Source: Adineta steineri
Lineage: Eukaryota; Rotifera; Eurotatoria; Adinetida; Adinetidae
Length of the DNA stretch: 64,000 nucleotides
NCBI GenBank assembly: GCA_905250115.1
Contig: CAJNOI010000273.1
Coordinates: forward strand, 28,832-92,831
Direction: 5' to 3'
The notes under the pieces were generated by a model. The model was not told the origin of the DNA. It did not search any database and was given only the letters and a program-made list of their open reading frames with translations. The translations under genes and the position numbers were made by a program. Positions 55,920 through 64,000 of this stretch are shown one piece after another; within the stretch, counting starts at the first letter, position 1; every line of letters starts with the position of its first letter.

Positions 55920-56440
55920 TTATTCGTCATTTTCAGTATCAAAAAATCAAATGTTTCATATTGTAAAATTCAAATATACATTTACTGTTGATACATTAAC
56001 TTAAATCCATTCATTTACAGATTTCCTAATTATTTAAATATGGTAATATTTAAATCTTTCGATATTCGACAGAATGATAGATCGTTTTTTCATGCATTAT
56101 AAATTGATAATTCCGTGAATAAATTTAACAATTTTATGATAAAATAAAATTTTATTTATGTTAGTAATCCATTAACACATCATATCAACATTTCTTAAAT
56201 AATATGGTGAATTGTATGTAATTGCTTTTGCTGAGATAAAACTAAATAAATAATCATATTCAAGTATATTTAAAGTTATAATTTATATTTATTTCTTGTA
56301 TATGGAATTGTATAAAATATTGAATTATGATCATAAGTTTCACAATTATTATACTATTGAAATTGTTTAACTTTACTCAATTTTGTATTAAAATTTTCCG
56401 AATGATAATAATATCAAAAATGGAATTTTATAATATTGGA
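55920..56440 (-). pseudogene. Decayed tandem copy of the F-box/LRR gene
   Basis: Non-coding now, but it aligns in order with the 3' part of 53474-55282: TTAAATCCATTCATTTACAG resembles TTGAATCCATGAATTTACAG, and ATATGGAATTGTATAAA is shared exactly further along. Several parts are deleted and no frame survives. Confidence 0.6.
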
Positions 56441-56480
56441 TTCATCGTATCTAATATTTAAATTTGAAATATTTTAATTA

Positions 56481-56680
56481 TAAACTAACATAGGCGTCTT
56501 CGTTTTCTAATTATAAATTATAATTTAAATAAACTTTTTGTTTTCTCTTTTTTTCATAAACTAACATAGATGCCTTCGTTTCTCATTATAAATTATAATT
56601 TAAATAAACTTTTTGTTTTCTCTTTTTTCCTAAGCTAACAAAGATACCTTGGAATTTGAACTATAGTTTTTAGTCTAGAA
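56481..56680. repeat. 75-bp satellite, array 1
   Basis: Two full units and a terminal partial unit (periods 76 and 74), each beginning TAAACTAACATAGRYGYCTTCG and containing ATTATAAATTATAATTTAAA and TTTTTGTTTTCTC. It ends with the divergent unit GAATTTGAACTATAGTTTTT. The same repeat, with the same kind of end, occurs at 63729-64000. Confidence 0.8.
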
Positions 56681-58406
56681 GATTTTTTTTTCAGTTGTGA
56701 GAATACTGAGTTTCGAATTTTTTTCTGTTTATCTTTGAAGTCGAATTAGGCAGCTACTCATAATATGTATGAAAATATGAATATCTTGAGATTTTAAATA
56801 ATTCGAAAAGATGGATTATGATGTTCATGATTGTGATTCTGTTTTGTTTTGTAAAGTTCTAACATCTGTTCATTGATATTATTGAAGGCTGGTGATGATC
56901 GAAAAAGATCGGAGGTTTCCGAGAAAACATATGATTTCACAAGAAACTACACAAAATTATATTTTATTGAAAATAATTCAAAATCTCAAGATATTAATAT
57001 TCTCATACATTGAATTATTTTGTTTCTCATCAGAGAATTCTTTTGGGTAACACCAGTCGGTGCTATGAACCATGCATTCTTGATCTGTTTTTCTCTATCA
57101 TAATAGCAACAAATATAATCATAATACTCTCTTGAACTAAGGAGATAAACAAACATTTGTAAATGTTAATTGATATAAAAGACAAGGATGAATATTATAT
57201 TGTCAATATATATTAGAATTACTAAATTCGCGTTCTACATAATCTTCAGTAAAACAATTCAATATCATTAAAGTTGGAAAGAAATGACATAGCTCTTTAG
57301 ATGTTGTAAATAATTACGTGCATGGGAGTCGTGCATAATATATTCGAAGTTTGAAAAATTGTTTTTCTCCGACAAAATATTGGAAGAAAGAAAAGACGTC
57401 ATTTGTTTAGTTTGTTAGTTTACCTAATGTAATCATGTAGATGTTCTTGTCTATTTATAGAACATTTGCATTGGTTCCCATTATTTTTTATTCAAATGTA
57501 CTTTTTCTATAAGACGACGTACTTTGTATTATTGTGATTATAAACTAAAGCAAACATTTGCTGGGCGACTATTTCTTACCGAGAAAAAAGTACATTGAAA
57601 TGTATTGTTATGATAAACAATTATTTAACTTACTTTAGAATACTAAAAAACTGTTTGTTTTAGTTTATATGATAAATAAGATGTTTTGTTCTTCATTGAA
57701 ATAATTCTACATAAAACATTAATCTTAACTATTTAAATCATTTTCTCATTAGTGAAGAAAAATGCGATTATTTATCGAATTACAAATCATAATATTCTTT
57801 TATCAATCAGGACACTATGAAAATCTGAGATGAGTATATTTAATTTTGGAGGAGTGGTTCGATCAGTTTGCTTCAGTTCTCGTGTAAAATCAAAAAGTTT
57901 TCATCTGATTATTCTTCTTTTAGATACTAAAGATTGATGTTATTCTATATGAATGGCGTAATAGATGACCAATACACATTCTATAATCTGTGTGATAAAT
58001 TTGAAATATTCAGATTCTTTTTATTGAATAACAACTAAATGCTGATTATTGTCATTTCAAATTTAATTTTGTTAGATCAATCGTTCTTGATGTTTTCTAA
58101 TCTTTTGGATAACTCCAAAGCTCTATATACGAATATATTTCTCCTTAAATAACATTTAAACACAGAAAAATCGTCTTTCCAAATGGATATTGTTTTTTTG
58201 TGAAAACAAAAAAAGTCAAGATTGCTTTTCTCATACAATGGATGAGAGAAAATGAGAAATAGAAATAATGACTGGTTTTTTATTAGAGTGAGGAAGTGAA
58301 TTGAGAGAAAAAGAGAGAGAGAAAAAAATAGAATTTATCGCTCAATAAATACTCAGTTTTCTTCTATGAGTTGAATTTATTTCATCAACGTACAGTCTGG
58401 TGGTTA
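56681..58406. other. Intergenic 1.7 kb upstream of third kelch gene
   Basis: AT-rich, with a GA-rich tract (58290-58330) near the expected promoter. No gene recognised. Confidence 0.5.
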
Positions 58407-61400
58407 ATGGCTTCAATAATATTTTATTTATGGATTTCATTCATGATTATTACACAAACAGTTGGGGAAGATATACGATCGGAGCAAATGTCTTTAATAC
58501 CTGATTCTAAATTTCAATGTGCCAATACAACTTGTTTACCGTTCATTAGCGTTATTACAACAAACATTAGAAATTGTCAATTTGCCTGTTTAGGTCAAAG
58601 TCAATGCATAGCAGCAACTTTTCATCGTTCAACTTCAAATTGTGAATTATTTGATAATATGTTGAACCAAAACGGAAATATGTTGGTTGATATCGATGCT
58701 ACTAGCATTAATGTTATTAGTGGAACACGATTTCCACCTGGTAAGTATAAAAATAGAACAGATTTAGAAGAAAATATGTGTGACAGAGATATTGAACACA
58801 TCTATGTGTAAATTACAGATCGGTTTGCCTCAAAATGATAGAAAAAAATTTAACCAAAGTCTGTTTGAAAATAATTCCTTTTGAATTAGATGATCTTATT
58901 TTTAGAATTCTGCATTAAAAATACATTAGTAAAACGAAATCTCTGTGACACTTGAAACTGAACAATCAATACCATAGAACATTTAAAAAGTAATAAGATA
59001 ATTATTCCATTAAAAACGACTATGGATATTATGCTTTTCATATTCATCAATTTATACAAAATATCTGTTGTTCATGAAACAAATTTTCACCGGAATTCCA
59101 TAGAAATATAGCGCATTGGACAGATCCTTAGGAAATAAATAAGAAATTACAGCATTTTTTTGATTTAGATGATAATCACAAGTATTTTCAGGTTAGTTTT
59201 GCAATGTATTAAGTCATGCACAAAAACTGATTTTAAATTGGAAATCTGTTAGTTCTGAATATAACCTAAATATGTCATGCGGAAATTTCCCTATCTCAGA
59301 AAGAATCTCTTAACAGTACAACCAGATACACTGCAATAATGAAGAATTCTGAGAAGAAAATCATAAATTAGACCAATTCAATTTCGTTATCTTTCCTTAT
59401 TCAGTTAGAATTAGTTTTTTATAAGAACCTCATCTTAAATAAAAATAAAAGATTTCAAGAAAAGTATCAATATGCAAATCCTATATGAGTCAATCTTCCT
59501 AATTCTAAAAGTTTCTTTGTTATTAAACTCATTAAGAAATGTAAATTGAGTTCTCAAAATTATTATAATTGAAATATAATTAAAGTAAAGATCGTAGAAC
59601 TACAATTATAATGGAAATTATTTAAACATTTTCTATTTTCTTATAATGAACCCATATTTAATGTCGATACATCCTTGTAGAAGACGAGAAAAAAATCTTA
59701 TCCAATCGTTTAGACCCAGTTTAAATTCTTTTTCAAAATAGAACCGACTACGACAACATCAACAACGTCATCAACAACAACAACAACAATACCGCGTAAG
59801 TACTATACTAAATCATTTATAGTAACTCAAAGGATGATTAATAGAAGTGACGATATTTAAAAGTTTTGATTTTAACTATTGAATGATCGTCATCTAGATA
59901 GACAACATTAGCGAACATTTTCTGTCAGAAGTCGAAATAATGCCAATTTTTGATGATTTGATTTGATCTAAACTCATTCAAGTATGAATATTCCCATTCA
60001 GTCAAACAGTATCAGACGAAAGCATTGTTGATAAAAAGATTTTCATGTGGTACCACTCAATGATAATTTTAGTAATCACTTACACCCACGCACTTCAGAG
60101 ATGATTGGAATAATTCTACACGTTAAAGTACTATTTGACATAATATCGATATGAGACATGTCTATCTATACCTAATCTTAGGTTTGAAGTCACATTTATA
60201 TAGAGTTGACTAATTCGAAAAAATATTGCAGTAATGCAAAAAGCAAACTTCAAACTCGAGAAAAACGCCTTTCGGCACCATCAATTAACCCTAGTGTACT
60301 GATTTTATCATGAGAACAATACGAAATCGATATTCTCTTACTCACATCCATTCTTACCTACATCCTGACATATACATACACTATCTATCTAATATGGTGA
60401 AAGTACATATTGTTTACAAGATGTTGAACTATTTAGAATGAGTTTCATTTAAATTCCGAAATTCGATCATTATTCGCCATAACTAAGTTGTAGGACAGTG
60501 TTTGAGTTTCGTCAATTCGCGACATCAATAGTACTCCAAAAATATTTATGAAGTCGTTTATAACTTATTTTTTATTAACTTGATTTAACTTTCCATAATG
60601 AATCTTATATTAGCCATAAAGACAAAGAAGTTTATTGAAGGTTTGCAATCATTTAATTTGTGATCAATAGATAGATAATTTACCCCACATGAGAAATTCA
60701 ATGTCATTTTAAGAACAACTTTTTTTTCTCACTTTTGTCTTATGTAGAATGGACAATCACTGGAAATATGAGTGTCGCCCGATATCTTCATACAGCATCC
60801 ACATTAGCAAATGGATCAGTATTAATTACGGGTGGATATAACAGTGGTGGTTATCTCAATAGTGCTGAATTATACAATCCATTAACAGGCACTTGGGCAA
60901 CCACAGGAAACATCAGTACCGAACGAGAATTTCACACAGCATCCGTATTAGCAAATGGGTTAGTATTAGTTGCTGGTGGATATAATGGTACTTTTCTCAA
61001 CAGTGCTGAGTTGTACAATTCATCAACAGGTACTTGGACAACCACAGGAAGTATGAATGTCACACGAGATCAACACACAGCATCCATATTAGCAAATGGA
61101 TCAGTACTAGTTACTGGTGGATACAACAGTGCTTCTCTCAATAGTGCTGAACTGTACAATCCATCAACAGGCACTTGGACAACCACAGGAAGTATGAATG
61201 TCGCACGATATCAACACACAGCATCCATATTAACAAATGGATCAGTATTAGTTACTGGTGGAGTTAGCAGCGGTGTTTATCTCAATTGTACTGAACTGTA
61301 CAATCCATCAACAGGCACTTGGACAATCACAGGAAGCATGAGTGTCGCACGAGAATATCACAGAGCAACCACATTAGCAAACGGATCAGTATTAGTTACT

Positions 61401-61733
61401 GGTGGATTGACCATCAGTGGTTATCTCAATAGTGCTGAGTTGTACAATCCATCAACAGGCACTTGGACAACCACAGGAAGCATGAATATTGCACGTATTG
61501 CTCACACAGCATCCACATTAGCAACTGGATTAGTATTAGTTACTGGTGGATTTAAAAGCAGTAGTTATTTAAATAGTGCTGAACTGTACAATCCATCAAC
61601 AGGTACTTGGACAACTATAGCAAACATGAGTATTGCACGAGATTATCATACAGCATCCACATTAGCGAATGGACCAGTATTAGTTACTGGTGGATACAAC
61701 GGTAATTATCCCAATAGTGCTGAACTTTATTAA
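58407..61733 (+). CDS. Secreted protein: PAN-like domain, Thr linker, seven-repeat kelch propeller
   Basis: Exons 58407-58740, 59742-59795 and 60748-61733, both joins phase 1, give 457 aa. Exon 1 encodes a signal peptide (MASIIFYLWISFMIITQTVG) and a Cys-containing module (FQCANTTCLPF, CQFACLGQSQCIAATFH, CELF) like PAN/Apple domains. Exon 2 is a pure Thr/Ser linker (PTTTTSTTSSTTTTTIP), likely O-glycosylated. Exon 3 encodes seven kelch repeats (HTASTLANGSVLVTGGYNSG, LNSAELYNPSTGTWTTTGSM), opening WTITGNM and ending AELY. The introns are 1001 and 952 nt, unusually long here. The propeller is more diverged from the other two kelch genes than they are from each other. It is predicted to be extracellular; no catalytic residue is recognisable. 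The start is the first in-frame ATG before the hydrophobic leader. Confidence 0.8.
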
Positions 61734-62091
61734 TCGATATAAGCAGAATTGCATTTTCTTTTGTGAACTGAATCATAATTTTTTAATATGTAATCAAACT
61801 ATTTAATCTTTCACATTTCTTAATACATTATCATTCACCAAATAATATATAAGCTGCAGTAATATCTCGAATTCATATTGTATGACGGCTGTTGAAAAAG
61901 AACCATGATTGATAAAAGACAGATCATTATTTGTACAACTGAGTGGATATAAATACAGATATGAAGAATAATAATCATTTGCTGCCCCCAATTACATGTA
62001 TTCGAATGATAACATATGAGTTATCGTTTACAAATGAATATCACAAATGAATAATACAATAATATGTTCAAACAAATCAATTTTTTTCAAC
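61734..62091. other. Intergenic, no feature recognised
   Basis: AT-rich 3' flank of the third kelch gene up to the foldback element. Confidence 0.5.
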
Positions 62092-62504
62092 TAAACCCCC
62101 CCCCCAAATTAGAAGCCCAAGGGGCTTCTAATTTGGCTACCGTTTATAATTTTTGGAGGGGGCTTCTATTAGGTCCCAACAAATTTTCCTAGACTATGAC
62201 AAGGAAACCGATTCGGAAGGTTTTTAGAAATTTCAAGGTTTTCATGAGTTTTTCAGAAGTTTTTTTGCAATTTTTCCAGATTTAAGCATAGTTAGATAGG
62301 AGTTAGTCGAAATTTTACCTTAAAATCGAGAAATTTTAGCAACTTTAGCAAGGAAATTCGAAAAAATTATGAAAAATTTTAAAAAATTTTGGAAAAAATA
62401 GGGGGGCTTCTAATACGTCAAACACGTTGCTCACCTCAGGGTGGGCTTCTAATACGGGGGGGCTTCTAATATGGGGTGGGCTTCTATTATAGGGGGGGGG
62501 TTTA
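62092..62504. mobile_element. Foldback element with GGGCTTCTAATA words
   Basis: The ends are inverted: TAAACCCCCCCCCC on the left and GGGGGGGGGTTTA on the right. Six or more copies of GGGCTTCTAWTA occur, two near the left end (one forming a hairpin AAATTAGAAGCCC/GGGGCTTCTAATTT at 62106-62134) and four near the right. The AT-rich interior has no open frame. No clear target-site duplication. The design parallels the element at 10439-11056 with a different word. Confidence 0.65.
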
Positions 62505-63728
62505 CATCCTTTTTTATCAAACAGTCTGATCAGCTTAAATTGCTGTATTTTAAAAAATGAATATATTTTATGTTCTTATTATGTGCATAATTCTATGAAA
62601 AGAATGATAGTCTCGACAGAAGAACAAGGCATATTGTGGAAAAATTATTGCTTATTTCTGATTAAATGAATGAAAAAGAGAATAGAATTTATATTATTGT
62701 AAGTAAAAAGAGACGAGTGAGAGTATGAATCAGTATTTTATTCGTTATGGATGTATTCATAGTTACGCCTACATGATGAAATTTATTTCAATCAATAATA
62801 TATATCTCAAATAAATTGATATCACAAGTGAGAAAGTAAAAAGACAACAAACACAAAAGTAATCCACACGAAGAAAAATGAAAAAAAGTGTTTGGTTAAA
62901 TCGACGAAATCTTTTAGTTATAGTTGATAGTTTATAGAATGACAAGCCACTTTATTCCCGATGTACATTATTAAAAATATCTCTGTTTTCAATGCTTTAT
63001 TTCCAAGTCATATTTTGAAAAATACTAATGAAAAGAAAAGATAAAAAACGTTTCTCATATTTATTCTAAAGAACTTGAATAATTCTATTGTTACCATTTT
63101 GTGAAAAGATTCTCTTGAGAGAATATGTTGAAAATATGACTTCTCTATTTAAATTTCTCTCAAAACAATTATTTCATAAGTCTTCTTTTGATTCTTGCCT
63201 GTGTTGATATTAAACATTAGAAGAATCTATTATTTCTGTTTTTCATTTATATTTTCGTTTTGTACTTAAATTTTATTGATGAGCTTTATATCTAACAAGA
63301 AACGATGTCTGAAACAATTCGAGAAATAGATATTTCGAAATATTCTAATTTGAATCAAAATATACCATTTAACCATTACGTAGACAAGAACCTTAACAGT
63401 TTTATAAAAAGAAGAACAAACTTTAAAAAACAAGTAACGCTCGTCAGAGGACTCGCTTAGCTCTTTCTTGTAGAAATCCATCATCTTTAAATTTACTGAA
63501 AACACAATTAAAAACCGTGAGAAAATAGGTTTTTTTGATCTGTGAACCCTCTTCACCCACCCCTCGTCATGATCACCCAATAGACCTCAGATTCGATGTC
63601 CCTGTATTGAAATACCTCTAGAAATGTCCTTTCTCGAAAATGGATCTTCGATGTTTTTTTACCCTACAGACAGACAAGCAAGCAGCCAGTTTATTCTTAT
63701 TGAACTCTTCTCTACGAGGAAGAAAATA
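62505..63728. other. Intergenic with dispersed repeat fragment
   Basis: AT-rich. At 63425-63462 the segment AACAAGTAACGCTCGTCAGA..GGACTCGCTT is the reverse of the one at 46375-46415. A short CCCTCTTCACCCACCCCTCG patch lies at 63547-63566. No gene recognised. Confidence 0.5.
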
Positions 63729-64000
63729 TAAACTAACATAAGCACCTTCGTGTTACAATTATTAATTATACTTAAGGTAAACTTTTTCTTTTGCTTTTTT
63801 CCTGAACTAACATAAGTGCCTTCGTGTTACAATTATAAACTATCGTTTAGGTAAACGTTTTTCTTCTTCTATTTTCCTAAACTACCATAAGTGCCTTCGT
63901 GTGACAATTATAAATTATAGTTCAAGTAAACTTTTTGTTTTTCCTTTTTTTCCCAAACTAACATAAGCGCCTACGAATTCGAACTGTAAATTTTGATTTA
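63729..64000. repeat. 75-bp satellite, array 2
   Basis: Three full units and the start of a fourth (periods 74, 75, 76), each starting AACTAACATAAGTGCCTTCG and containing TTACAATTATAAATTATAGT and a pyrimidine-rich end. It finishes with a variant unit GAATTCGAACTGTAAATTTT like array 1. It runs to the window edge. Confidence 0.85.

Noticed and set aside
58371..58406. Upstream extension of the third kelch gene to 58371
   Set aside because: The frame opens with TTG, not ATG; the ATG at 58407 is followed directly by a good signal peptide.

Overview
The window looks like nuclear DNA of a bdelloid rotifer. It is AT-rich and its housekeeping genes have very short introns (about 49-57 nt). It also carries gene families that bdelloids have expanded: F-box proteins, R-S-E ADP-ribosyltransferases, a NACHT-HEAT protein, a rhodopsin-like receptor fragment, kelch propellers, and a bacterial/fungal-type serine hydrolase with tandem repeats. 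Short TGTGGG-like tracts resemble the telomeric repeat reported for bdelloids. The genus cannot be fixed from sequence alone. Exon joins were worked out by hand from GT/AG sites and reading phase, without transcripts.

Layout. 1-5.9 kb is compact and housekeeping: the 3' part of an Hv1 proton channel (+), then on the minus strand RPS14, a Rab geranylgeranyltransferase alpha subunit, SMN, and a CYTH phosphatase with the minor-spliceosome gene SNRNP35 nested in its second intron. 6-14.3 kb holds an assembly gap, a short F-box gene, a type II membrane kelch protein with two foldback elements in its last intron, a TG-rich interstitial tract and a truncated NADAR gene. 15-17.1 kb is an inverted duplication of a 79-residue gene of unknown function. 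18.3-22.5 kb carries a NACHT-HEAT gene next to an ADP-ribosyltransferase gene. 24.7-29 kb has a TLC-domain membrane protein followed by three decaying gene relics. 29.9-34.8 kb has a secreted repeat plus beta-lactamase-fold hydrolase, a broken unknown gene and an LC8 dynein light chain homologue with a signal peptide. 35-48.2 kb is conserved metazoan content on the minus strand: an ARHGEF17-like RhoGEF, an NAPE-PLD-like phospholipase and an arfaptin. 48.9-64 kb has a second kelch gene (a direct duplicate of the first region), an F-box/LRR gene with a decayed tandem copy, a third kelch gene, a third foldback element and two arrays of the same 75-bp satellite.

Most striking pattern: three kelch genes each carry a different N-terminal extracellular module (membrane anchor plus Thr stalk; Cys-rich; PAN-like plus Thr linker). 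Each is spliced through a phase-1 intron to one long exon encoding a complete seven-repeat propeller. The introns next to the propeller exon are 0.9-2.5 kb long, against about 50 nt elsewhere. This is a modular exon-shuffling family of surface or secreted proteins. A second theme is foldback, MITE-like elements whose ends are built from tandem copies of short GC-rich words, a different word in each element; one has a clear 9-bp target-site duplication.
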